Assembly (NCBI GenBank): GCA_019614645.1
Contig: JABWDB010000009.1
Location: forward strand, 868,001-932,000
Source: Stratiolaelaps scimitus
Lineage: Eukaryota > Arthropoda > Arachnida > Mesostigmata > Laelapidae
Length of the DNA: 64,000 nt
Reading direction: 5' to 3'
Both the position numbers and the translations under genes were made by a program. Shown here piece after piece: positions 24,002-37,152 of this stretch; positions within the stretch are counted from its first letter, which is position 1; the number at the start of each line of letters is the position of its first letter. The notes under the pieces were generated by a model, which was not told the DNA's origin, did no database searches, and worked only from the letters and a program-made list of their open reading frames with translations.

Positions 24002-27000
24002 CTACCGTTGTAGCTGTCGTGCCGGACGTGATCGCACTGCATGATACCGCAACACGTACCTGGGCGGGCGATGGGGAAGCACCCGGCGGACTTCGCGCCA
24101 GCGTCCTACTCGTCAACGGTTGTTGGCCAATGCCCGCGCGTCGCGTTCCGCTGAGGAACCGCGAGGCGGAGGAGGTGGACGAGGATGTGGGCAGCCTCGA
24201 CAGTGCCGGCCACACACACCTTCGTCGCTCCCCTTTGCCGCTCTGTACCGCCCCGCCTCGACGGACACTGATCGTTGGACGTCTATCTGATTGGAGATCT
24301 ATCAAAATTCGTCTATGGAAGTCAGCCGGCGGGACAGGAAGTCAGCGACTACGGTAGAGGTGATCCTTTACGCTGGCGATGAGGACGGTGCGCGTTCGCG
24401 TGCTATCCAGCGTCTGCAGAGGATATATCATAGGAATCAAACCATTGGACAGGCGCAGGAGGAAACAGTATTCGGCAACAACCAACAAGCCACCGGACGG
24501 TCACTGAGTGACCAGCATTACGTGCCACGTTAAATAGGAGAAAACCCGGGGTTCGACGGAAAGGGAACGGTGTGGACGGATGGCTTGCCCGAGAAATGGA
24601 TAACGGATGAGCACCGGAGTGACCACATGAGAAAAGCAAGATCAACTTCCTTAGTGTTTTAGGGTAATGACCAGCATCAGGACTGGCTCTGCTGTCAACG
24701 GTACAAGCAGTAGGAGGAGTACCGACGGTTCCGCTAAAGGCTGACTCGGAGGGGTGACCACCGCGGGGGTGACTCCGCGAGGGGACCTCTAGTCTGGTGA
24801 GTATGAGCGGCACGTCGGCATGGCACCGTGCATCGTACGCATCGTGTTAACATGCCTCGCTCATCGTCACCGGCAAGGAGTGATACACCATGTCGGTTAC
24901 TGAAGTCTCTCATCATTGGGCTCTGAATGACGACAAAGCGTAGCTGGTGTTCTCTATCGTTCTATCACTGAAGTGGCAGATAAATGTACCTATGCACGCA
25001 TACACGCGTACGTCTTTAGGTTACCTACTGGCATGCGTAAAAGGAGAACACCGTATAGTTACTCATTCACATATGAAACGTTTATATATTCAAGGTAAGT
25101 GGCAACATTCGGGTGGATCTCATTCGTCATTGGCCTCTCCCTCTGCATTTCATTCAGGGCTCATTTCATACAGCTGTTAGTCGTACGGCCAACATCACGT
25201 GATACGACTAACTTATAACTTATACTTGACATGTCTGCTCACCGTAATTAGATTTTGTTTCTGTTCGGCCGTATTCACCATGTTCTGGACCAGCATGAAT
25301 TTCTCCCAGACTTACTCTTCCTGTTAGACTATTACTGTTAGTGTTATTATTATTATTATTTAGTAGTATCGTTACTAGAACTATCTAGTATTTATATTTC
25401 TTTATTGTATGTACAGCAAATTACACGGTGGTCTCTTCGCCGCCTTTGAACGACGATCGGCCGCCTCCCCTGAAACATGGTCGATACAACATAGTTAGCT
25501 AGTTTTGTGCTAAGTACAGCTTCATTATTGTTATAAGTACAGCTTCATTTTCGGTGGCCTGAATGACATTGTCAACAGAGGCATATATCAGAAATCCCTT
25601 ATCTTCTCACGTCATAAGAGCCAAGAAACACATGCACGTCTATGCTGTTTGTGATACTATTTCTTGAGCATTTATCCAAAGTATAAATCAACTATTTGCT
25701 TCATTAGAGATTATTTTCATCCCCTTTCTGGGCGGGCGCCGACTCGTGTGAACACATTGCCTTGAGGAACAGGTGCAAATTTACGCGAATGGCACACTTG
25801 GATGACCCAGAAATTGTCTTTGTGTTAGCAAGTCACGTTCTGCACGCCGTCTCCTCTGATAATCGCTCGAATCCGCTTATGCGTCTTAAACTCTTTGTAG
25901 AATCTATAGGGTTCCCGCCACATTCCTCGAATTGTGGCGGTTTTCGACTAATACGATCGCAGGGGATGGATTAAATAGCAGGTCTATATTTTCCAGAAAG
26001 AAATTTCCACACGACGCTGCATGTGGATCCAAAGTGGAACACTTTGGTTCGCCTTCATCCTGACGAGTTGCATTGTAACTCAACAGCACCGATGTGACCG
26101 ACTGTGTGACTGTATACTTACGATTCTTTAATACTGGATTGTTGAAGCGTCTCAAACGGGTGACCCAAGGAATGCCTAAAAGAGAAGTTAATCACATTCA
26201 TTTTCATGAAGACCGCGAATTTGTACTCGAGAAAAACACCCCCCTCCCCCCCCGGCAAAATTGAGTACAATCTCCTCATCTGAAGGATTCATTCCTTTGA
26301 TGCGGCATAATTCGAGACGCAAGCATTATATATATAAGTAATCTTAACAATGGAGTGAACATTCTACGATACCGCAGGCTCCAGGTGGGCCGACCTTGAG
26401 GAACGCCATATGGCCAGTATCTTTCTATCGTTTCCGCCGTGAATATTTTATCTCTCCTTTCAAAGCCTACCCCAACTTTTACCCAATTGTCCTTGGTGCG
26501 CGCCTTTCTATCTCCTTTGCATATTATTTTAAGTAAAATTTGCGCTACGTGCCAGTCATCGCTGGCCACCTATACCCTCTTGCCCTTCTCGCGTTGGGCC
26601 GCCGGCCGAGGGAAGACATAATTTGCATCATATTTAATAATAAGCCAGCCTCCATTCCCCTTCTTATGCCAAGCGTTACCCTACGCAATTTGTTGCGCCT
26701 AACCAATCTTCGGAACTGACCTTGCCAGAGTCATTGTGGCGGTGACAGATTGCACCGTCGACGATGTAACAGCGACGTCTGGCTGGGACAGGATCCCGGT
26801 TGTCGTTTGGTGACTCCGAGGTAACTGCGGCGTGGGAGGCGGTAACGAGAGTGGGCCCTGGCCCGGGTTCATCTGCGAGGTATGCCCAGCTGCCGATGCC
26901 GTCGCCGTTTGACCGATCGTTCCGAGTGGGACCACATTCGGCAAATGGCACACGCCTGATCCCATAGGAGGACTGCTGTCTGGAGCGTCTGTCGTCGCCA

Positions 27001-30000
27001 ACTTACGGACACCATCCATGACGGTGAGAGATCGACCGCTGACGCTTCCCTGATACGATATCAAAAAATACATAGCTCAAGAAACAGGCCGTGTTTCCCT
27101 GCATCTCTCGATATATCCGCGTACTCGCTCGGCCCCTATATCATCCTTGGAGATCGTTATTGCTCGGAGTTGAGCCATTTGCTAATGAGACCGAGGCGAT
27201 TCCTCCTTGACAGCGGCTAAGCGCTTGTAGGAACTGTACAGATTATGTGTTGTTTCTAAACCCCACGAATGGCCCTCGCTCCCATCTCCCTTAGATCTTC
27301 AGTCGCCTGGCAGTACCACAACCCTACAATTAAATTATAAATAGCTAAACAGCGAAAGGTCGTTAGCACGTCGTTGTGCTACCACCCTGGCTCTCTCGAC
27401 GGTATCATTAGCGCCAGATTACGTACCCGATGTCCGTGCGGTAGAGTGGCGGCTACGAAGTTCGGCGGTAGCTGATACAGGAAGCATGCCTCAAGTTCGA
27501 CGGGTCCCAGGACGGCTGAACTTGAATTGGCCACGTCAGCTAGGATACTATCATCGTGGAGTTCGGCATCCGGCTGCATCTGATGCTGATTTTGATGACA
27601 ATATAATGATGATCGTTATAACGTAATTCATTACCGTGAATGAACAAATAGCATTATGCATATTATCCATCAGGGTTAAATCTTACAAATCTGACGAGTA
27701 CTGCTTAGTTGGAATGTGTTGAGTTGGAATCTGTCCCGAGCGGTGAAACGCCCGAAATAAATGAGACGATATTGGGTATATCCAATATGGATTTTATAAT
27801 GTAGCACGCAGTGCAAAGGTTGGCGATCGACTCTTACCAGTGTGGCAGGAGAACCATTGGGTGTTGCCTCTTGAAGAAACAGCATGGCCGCGTCCTTCTG
27901 CAGGATCGTCTTCTGTAGACAAACGTCCTCTTCTTTTATTGACTGCAATGCGAGATCACGAAATAGAGTATATGATATGTGTGTGTGAATGTATATGAGG
28001 TATTTTCAGGAAGATCAAGAAATACTGCCTGTACATATGTATAAGGCTCGCCGCCGCAAATTGTCATTCGCGATTCGCGCAGATCTCCCCGCACAACTGG
28101 ACCGCCTCGATGAGGACCAGAGCGCAAAAGGGGGGACGGAGGTTGGCCTGAAAATTGAAGGCTTTTTGCCCAATGGAAGAGGCGATCGTCGTAAACCGTC
28201 CGGCTATACGAATATAGCGGTTGATTCGTATGCAAACCTATATAATTCTATTGTTGCAGTTCGCAATGTTATTTTGGCATACGTCTTCGACGGGCTCGCG
28301 GGGTAACATTTTCGGGCATGTTGTCAGGAGCCGTCCTCCAGACAAAAAAATAGTGATCGTCGAAGTAGCCGATCTCGCAAGTTCCACCACTATATATATA
28401 TATATAGGCAGCTGGCGGGGGACACAGTTTGCAGAGGCTTGCTAGCCGGCTAGGCTAAACTGGCCGGAGATGAGACCCTCGTCAACGATCTTGCACCGCC
28501 GTTCCACGCAAGCGGTATCGATTGAACGCAGATCGCTGCGAAAACGATCACTTCCATTGGCCGCTTCGCTTTACTATAGTGCCGCTGGCCAGCTGGTACC
28601 GAATGGAACCGTTATACTCTGAAGAGCACTTGAACTGGCCTTGCGCGGCGTGGAAAAGGTCGCAAGGCAGAGGAACGGAGGGCACCGGCTGATCAAAGCG
28701 CCGCAGAAGGACCAGCATCGCGACCGAATTGCTGCTGTTGTTGAGTGGTTGCGAGTCTTCGTAAACTTCCTCCCGATCGCCACAAGCCCTTTAGCGACCA
28801 GATCCCGCAATAATAACCAATACGATCAATGACAACGACAGCATTGGAAATCCATAGGATGGGACATGGAATAGCAATTCACGCACACACACAGAAATTG
28901 ATGTAGATAGAGGTACGTAGCAGATTTCGCATAGGGAAAAAGACAACAATAACAGAGTAAAGCGGGTAGATGATTACGTGGTGTGATTTTTTAATTTCAA
29001 CTCGGCCGCGATTTTAGCGCGAGAATTCTGTTGATAATGCGGCTCGATTCACTGCGCTTGTACGTAACGAATGCAACTTCTTGCTCTGGGTCATTATATG
29101 TTTAATATGGGCCCCACTACCTTCGATAGATGGCCAAGGTCGCTGCAGGTACAGAGGCTGAAGCGAACAGCTCTATTGCGTGACGAACTCAGAAATGTCC
29201 TCTTTTTCAGCCATCTAGGCATGGCTCCTACGTACTCACCTATATATATATATATATATTCGGCTGACCCAAAAAAATCGGCACATATATAAATTTCTAT
29301 ATCGGCTAAATTAAGTGAGTTAAAACAAAATGTCTTTAGTATGAATTAGGTGTATGGACGTCGTTTATTTATACACTGGTCCCAGAGTTCTGGCCTTCTG
29401 ACGGCTAGGTATGCGCCATTTCTATTCCGATTTATAACTTCGTTATTTAAGGCCTCTCGGAGCAAATCGATGTTTGCATACCTTTGGCCACCTATACCCC
29501 TCTTTAATTGATGGAAGCAACCATACACACACGGGCTTAAATCGGAAGAATAGCGGGTGACGCCGCCGCTCAATCTTGTTGGCCTTAAGCCAGGACGTAA
29601 TTTCATCGGTACGATGTGCCCTAACATTCTCATCGAGCAGCCACACTCGGTGCTTCCGATTGCCATGCCAATTATTCATAAGTCCCTTCAACAACTCGTA
29701 CTATCGAGCCGAGTCAATTTTTTCTTCTTACTTTAGGCTCGAATGAATTTGGTACAGCTACCGCCATTGCTTGTTCACCTGGTCGTAGCCACTGTTTCAC
29801 TTGATCTTTTTCCAGTGCCCTATACAGGCTGACCCATGTCTCGTCCACTGTAACGGTATGCTCTCAGTGACTCTTTTGCTGCCTATATATCTTCAAATTG
29901 TCTCGCGAACACTCAGAAACACTCAAACACACTCGTGCATTTTTAGTTGGCCAGGACCGAGTTCATTAGGGACCCATTTTACATTATTTTTCTTCATCCT

Positions 30001-33000
30001 CAGATCATTTTTAATAATTGGACGACATGTTTCATGAGACGCGCCAATTTCATCCGAAAAAGTCGTCAATGACCAAGCCCCAGTTTGCTCCAAAGCTTTT
30101 TCGATCATTTCGATCCGTTCGTCGAATCGAGATTCGGGAAGGTAAAGGTAAAGCTTTATTTGTTTATTAAAGGAACTGCAGTTTTTACACTGCTTAAGTT
30201 CTCTTATATGTCACGACACGGGACTCGAACCTGCGACCTCTGGCTCTTTATAAGGGGTGGGAAATAAGTGAGAATTGACTTACTACTTTGGAGGATGCCG
30301 TGTGTTCTGAGGGACTGGCGTCGATCACCCCTTTATCACCGGCTTTCAGCGCGCCTGACTTCTTGGCACCTTTTTCTTTTGAACTTTTAGCGTTGCCCGC
30401 TGCGGCACGCCTCTCCCGGTGTTGGCAGAACGTCCCCACAAAAACAAGCAGGTTCACTACGAGTAGCGAGCAACCGACTACTAGTACGGTTAGCAGAGGC
30501 CTGTACCAAACGTACGCAAACAGCAGTATGACTTCGTGTTAGGTAAAAGCAGTGTGGCGGGTTAATGGCACGAATTGCCATGTTAACAACCATATATATA
30601 GCGATACACTCTAAAAAGCTCACGTGAATTCTCTTTAGCAGACGGCTGTCAACGAAGGGGAATTCAAGTTTTCACATCAGCTACCATCAGCATAGTTATC
30701 AAGAAAATGCACACAAGAAAAAGAAACAAATCATTTTGTCCCCTGACCACTGATAGCAGTTACAGTACTGATCGCTGTTTCTTTCCAAAACCAGCATACA
30801 CACTACTCTGATAGTACTTTGATGATTTTGTCTTTGAAGCAGGTGTTTTAGAAAATGCTTATTTTTTCTGATTTTTTTTGATTTTTTTTAGAAATTCCTT
30901 ATTTATTTTTTGTTTGAGTTCCAGCGACGATCTTAACAGCCAAGATAGCGACGCAACAACAATAACAACGTCTTCGGTATGCGAAGACATGAATGAGTGC
31001 GCGGCCAATGCGAACCAATACCGAAATGTTCCTACCTTGAATATGGTCCACTAGTGAGTGTCGCAAGGGCGTTGAGCGGCGAAGTGGCACTTCCAAGAGG
31101 GGCGCCTGATTGGCCTGAACCCGACCCTGGAGAATCCCGCCGGTCCCCTGAGGCAGGCGTATCCCGTCGATTGCTAATTTCTGTACATCAATGCAACAGC
31201 GTGTAATAACAACAAAAACAAACAAAAACGGCCTCGTTAGGAACGATTATGACAAATATACAGATTATACAAATATATAGTAATAATTTCCTATCAAATG
31301 CATACAATGTAGTATTATTATTATTACCAATTGTATTTCGAATTCAACTGTTTCGACGTGTGAGTGAGTAGCGTGTTACTAGCAGGCATCGATAATATCA
31401 TATCGATTGGATCGACTTCGATTTACAAAGAAGAAACGCAAAGGGAGGAACTTTCTCCGGAAACGAAATAGTTCTAATTAACGAAAAAGTCGATTATTAG
31501 TCAAGACTCCGCGAGCACTAGCTGAGCCTATATCGAGAAGGACGACACCTGAATTAGTCGGAGCATGATGAAATACGATGTGCCACCGTCACCGTCTTTT
31601 CGGTAGGCGTTGAGTCACTAACGCTGTAATTAGCGGACAACTGGTGAAGCAAACTCGATGGCGAAGCAATTATTACCTCAAAATGAGTTTCACTGTCTTC
31701 ATTCAATAACTATAATAACTAATGATAGTGATGAACTTGCAAAGTCTTTCCAGCTAGGCAGAACCACCCGAATATCGGGTGAGGCCTATGTAGAGGGGAA
31801 CCTACTGAATTTCCGTCATTCATGTATCGTTTCGTGATTTGTTCTGTAGAGGAACTGATCAGCACCATTCAGCTGGCGAAAACGGGACAGCCGTATAGTC
31901 TTTATATGAGACGGAAATAATAATTACAGGGTAGAAAATCGGTCGAGTGAGGGTTCGTTGGTGGGCACACTTTTAAGACGTTGATGAACGCTGAAAGACC
32001 GTGGTTTACCTTGAAGTTTCCTATTTGGGGTTCGCTGGGCGACTTGACGTAATTTCGTCCATACGCACCCACACATACACGCACACTCGCACGGCCAAGG
32101 GGAGAAGGCAAACCATAGACTTCTCGCTCACACTGACACTCTACGGGTGCAGCGCTCGTGGACCAGAGTGGGAGCTGGTCCCTCGAGAGGTTTGCGGGCA
32201 CTGGGGGGCTTTGTTTGCTTTCTGCGACTGTTGTAGCTGCTGTTGCGGTTCGACGCTGCGCTTAGTCGAGACACGTACACGGTTCCACAGCTGCGAGGTT
32301 CTCGTCGCAGCAAGCACTGTGGTGAGTGACCCTCATCCACCGCGTACAACCAGTCCAGATCAAAGAGAGCCAGATAGCGATCGACTTCAGGCTTCTGGAG
32401 TGAGCGAGCAGAACACGCCGGAGCCTAACCAGGGCCTAACCTACGTCGGCCGTCCGAGCCAAGCCAATAGACAACGACGTTGGTCGACCACCGGTCTACT
32501 GGGAAAGTCTACGCGAGCGAGTCGCCGGACAGGGAAGACTTAAAGTAGCGTGGGCCGTAGGTTTAGTGTGGACCGTCGTGGGTGATTGGTCGAGTAGCTG
32601 CCCGGTCACGAGCAGACAGCAGCCTTCGCCGAAACTACTCTTTGGCGGCGCCTCCCACCGCGCCCCCGGCCCCCCCCGGCGGCTGCTGGACTCGCCGATG
32701 TTTGACCGAAAAGCAAACAAAATCACGTCCGTCCGCCAGACGGTCGGTAGAAACCGACCAGCCGTCAAACAAGCGGAGTTAAAGCAAACCAAATTGGGGA
32801 ACGTCGCGATTTTCACCGCTATGACGGGCGGCTACGGGCTGAGGAGCTTGGTGGTTTGTCGGACGGGAGTCAATTTCCCAAGAGGTGTGCGCACACAGTT
32901 CAATGTATCTGCTTGCTGCAGATATGCACCACGAGAGGGGGTGAGCGGCGATAGTCAATCAATACGGATATGGCTACGATGATCGCACGATGCATTGTGG

Positions 33001-34413
33001 TGTTCAGGAGTAACGGATGAATCGAGTAACACGAAGTCAAGCCTGAATGATATCAGGCTGGGAGGCGGGCGGGCGGGCGGCCTGGAAGGATGCATGACCG
33101 AGGACTCGACGGAATATTTCGAGCGAATGCCACGTGTACAGGTGTAGAGGGACTTCGGAAAGTTACCCACAAGCGTGGAGGCCAACAATAGGATTCTTCG
33201 CTGCCAAAGTAAACCGTCGTGAATTTTTGGTAAATATTGTACATACTTCAATTATCACGTGTATTAGAAATCAGGAAAAATGCGGGGAAAAAAAAGGAAA
33301 AACCTACAGACGTTATTTCATAGGGCGTCAAAGTTCCGTGAGAATCTCGAAGCGCTGGTGGGATTTTAAACCCGTTTCCTGCAGTCCTCTACGAGAGTCT
33401 GTCTTATATGGACCTTCCCTTCCCTTTTTATAGCGAATACGGAGACGTTACTATCTACACATGTCCGAAGTTCCATCGAAAAGAATTGCATGGGAGGTTA
33501 CTTTCGAAATCACAAAACGTTGCTCAATCTCCTATAGGGTTGTGTAAGCTTCAAGTGAAACTGACAACGACATAATAGTGATTGTAGATTGCGATAGCCT
33601 CTGGTTACAGAAGCGTGTACAGGTGGACGCTCGACTAACAAACGGTTACGCCTACTATTTCGTTGGTGCTTAGCTATTATATACTAACATTTATCATATT
33701 GTACCGCGGAAGAAGTGTATTAATATCTCTCCGAACAACTCACCGTTACCGTCGAGGTTGTTGACGGCCGAAGCCAACGACGACGTTCCCCGCGATGAGT
33801 CTGCGTTAGTGAGCTGCGATACATGCTGTTGCCCGATAGTCTTCACCGGGTGTAGCAGAAACGAGATGTTCCGTACACTGCCGGCAAACGAAGCCGGATT
33901 CTCAGAGTCTTCGAGCAGCTGATGTTGCAGCTGCGCTTGCAGCTGCAGCGGGGATAGCGACGCCTGAGCGACACCATTGCCTGCCTGGCCACCAAGGCCC
34001 CGGCTCGGCCGATGCAGGGCCGGCAGCAGACGATTCCATATGGACAGGCGATGGGCATCCCAGTGACTACCTGTTCGGGCGACGCCGTCTGCAACGCGAC
34101 AAGGGTAATCGATCCAATAGGAGCGGATCGGGTGAGTACCTGACCAAAATTGAGTGAGGCAATGCGTATATATGTTGGGGCTTGCCTACTTCGCCTGATT
34201 TCGGGTGTCCAGGTTCGTTTCTTACTTTCGAGCACTTCTATCCGTCAGTGGCTGAACGGCGGATAGGGAAATGTAAAACTGGACGTGTCGTTGGCTAAGG
34301 CGTTAGTTGATAGCAAGGAAATAAGTGGCGAGTTACCTTTCACGCAGCATTTGTGTCAACTGTCAGTCTAACTTTCTTCGAAACTGAAGGCCAACTCGCC
34401 CCGCTGACCTTGA

Positions 34414-34459
<46 letters not shown>

Positions 34460-36523
34460 ATAGGTAATATGTGACTTAGGCGCGAAGTTTGGCGTGGCAG
34501 CATATCTGCATGCAATTTCTATTTTTATTATCTGGATGGACACTACCAGCGTTCATTGTGAGCACATAGACAAATCAACACAGATGAATAGTGTATTTAG
34601 TCAACTGTTTGCGGCATGTTTTTTTTTTAAAATAACATCAAGTCTCTGGACAGGCGAGCATCCAGCTGCGGAGCAGAAAAAGGCTGATTGATGCTGGTGA
34701 TTGCAAATTGCACTACCACATATTCGATGCAATTCATGAATTGTCTCGTCCTTGACACTAGTTATATAATAGCGATTTTTGTTCTGTTATATTCCATTCT
34801 CGAGATGCATTCGAATGAAGGCAACTCTTACGCGTCACTTACACCTGCCTGGGTAGAAACATGAATTTATTTTAGTAGATCCATCTCGTCCCTTTGATTT
34901 GCTGATCAACATCGGTACATTTCAGGCCAAACGACTGCTGCTTAAAATGATCGACCTCAGTCAAAAGTCGTTGTATGGACGAAATTTCGTGAAATCTTTC
35001 ATGATGTTACTATCAGCACGATTATTAAACGTCAGGTTCTGTTTCATTTAGTAGTCAGTCAGTGCTATACGAAGCAGAAGACGAGATAAAAAATCGGGAT
35101 AGTTCTGTATGTATCCTGAAGACTTCATACATATCTGGCTTATGAGAACTTCACCATGACAACGAGATACTTGGAAAATTAGCAGACATCGTTTGATCTC
35201 TTCCAGATAGGACACGATGCGACTAGCGAAGTCTGAATCAGCCTTAAAGCACTGGGCAAGGCGTTTTTCGCACAGTGTAGTATGCGGGGCTATCTCGCAG
35301 CCGACGGCATGGAGCTTGTGAAAATAGCGAATTGTCTTGTTAAGCAGCCGTGACCTTGCACTTCACGGATCGCTGATAGGCACTAAAGCCTGTATAGTCG
35401 TATAGTGCATTTTACTGCGGCTAGTTTGTGCAACGAATTTACATAAACGAATTCTGATTATATAAATATAATAGTATTTTACTTTTAGCAGTCACCACCA
35501 TCACCGACTAATAGAAAGAATTGCGATCCCGTCTCCTTTGTCCATGTAGATATGCATATTTTATATATATATATATATATATATAGACCTCTGAGTCTTC
35601 AAGACCTTGTGAGCATATGTATGCCCTACAATGTATGTGAGACAAATAATAAATTAACACGGAGAGACTGCACTGCTCACTGTATCCGTTCCATTCGTTC
35701 TGGAGAAGAATTATCAATATGCAAACAAATGAGTATTCTATTCTACATAGCGAATTGTCGTCTTGTCTCGTAAAGGATACATCATTTTGAATACCTCAGC
35801 GTCCGGTCAGTTCCACCAGGGTTAACTCCACAGTCCTCCTAGCTAAGTCTCCCGGTCCAGGAAGTACAAAACGAAACGCCTAGTTTGAGACCTCCACCCC
35901 CGCCTCCTCCGTTGACACGACATATGTATCCGTTTGAAATAAAGTGCATGTTCTTCCTCTTTAAACCTCTCTCTGGCCAACGTGAGCATTTCAGCTTGTC
36001 TTTGCACCGACCGCGTCAGCGACGAGGGCCTTCTCCTACCCAGCCTAGCGCATCGTAGAACAGATCTAGCTTTTCTCTGCGACGTCGTTCTTCTCAGGTC
36101 TTTTGAGGTTTTCTGCGTTCTTCTTTGCTCTATTAAAGCAGCTCGCAGTAGCAGCAGCAGCAGCAAACATTCTGCACATCGTTGAAGTCGTCGAAATGAG
36201 ACAGAGAGATAGATGTACCTTGTGTCCCCATCTTTCAACGGTGTGCCATGAATAAGGTGATGCTACCCCAGTCGACGCTGCTGCCCCTGTATGCGTGTGG
36301 CCTATGTATGGTAAGTGAGTAACGACGAGCCCGATCTCTCGAAGAGCGCTTGTGCCGACATCTCTCCAGCCGCGACCTATACACTTAGGTCTGTGTATGT
36401 ACGAATGTCGTGGGGCCCGAGGCAGAAAGTCGAGCCTCCACCCGTTCACGAGAACGAAAGCAGATGCGAGGGAAGAAACTTTGTGACTTACCAATGAAAC
36501 TTTTATATCTTCTCGAGCTCGTA

Positions 36524-36569
<46 letters not shown>

Positions 36570-37108
36570 TTATCGTTATGCCCCACTCTTGTTCTTCCTC
36601 TCTTCAGCGCTCGGTGTAGAGCGACGTTCAGTGGCTGTTTCGCAGCTAACTCTTCTCCTCCTGCGCGACTCGGCTTCCACAACCTCCGGCCCCGGCCTCA
36701 CCGCGCTTCTCTGGAAATAGATGGGACAGGTGGGTCTTGTGCAGAGATTTCTGCGGCGGTGAGGCTGCTTTCTGATTTGCATAGCAAATAACTTTTCCTC
36801 CACTTCCTCAGATGTGCGTAAGGCGGCAGCTATCGATGTAACAGCAACTAAAGTCTACGTCCCTGCTCGTTTGCTGTATCCTTTACTGCCCTGTGCCGAG
36901 GTCCTCGAGGCCCAGTAACTGTAATCTAGGCTGTCTTCACCAGTTGCCTTCAGCAGAATCGAAAACCAAAGTTCCCAAAAGCGCCGAGAAACAGGACGAG
37001 GAGGAGTGGGTGCATGTTTTCGAGAAGGCCGCGACGTAACGGACGCGACAGCAAAGTCAAAATGCGAAATCGTTTCCCCGCAAATATAAGAAGGGCTATT
37101 TACCTCTA

Positions 37109-37152
<44 letters not shown>

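Larger units (their letters stand above)
27943..30283 (-). other. Neuroligin intron 17
   Basis: It holds a mariner relic (29.35-30.13 kb) and a tRNA-derived SINE (30.15-30.25 kb), both in the same orientation as the gene, plus two AT microsatellites. A frame at 27.99-28.31 kb (plus strand) is open but unrecognised. Confidence 0.65.

Noticed and set aside
26276..26569. Minus frame containing YGVPQGRP, similar to a reverse-transcriptase block
   Set aside because: The following residues do not continue the block and no Y-x-D-D motif follows.
27989..28306. 105-codon plus frame and opposing minus frames as an extra neuroligin exon
   Set aside because: Exon 17 joins exon 18 in phase 0 without it, and no fitting acceptor/donor pair was found.
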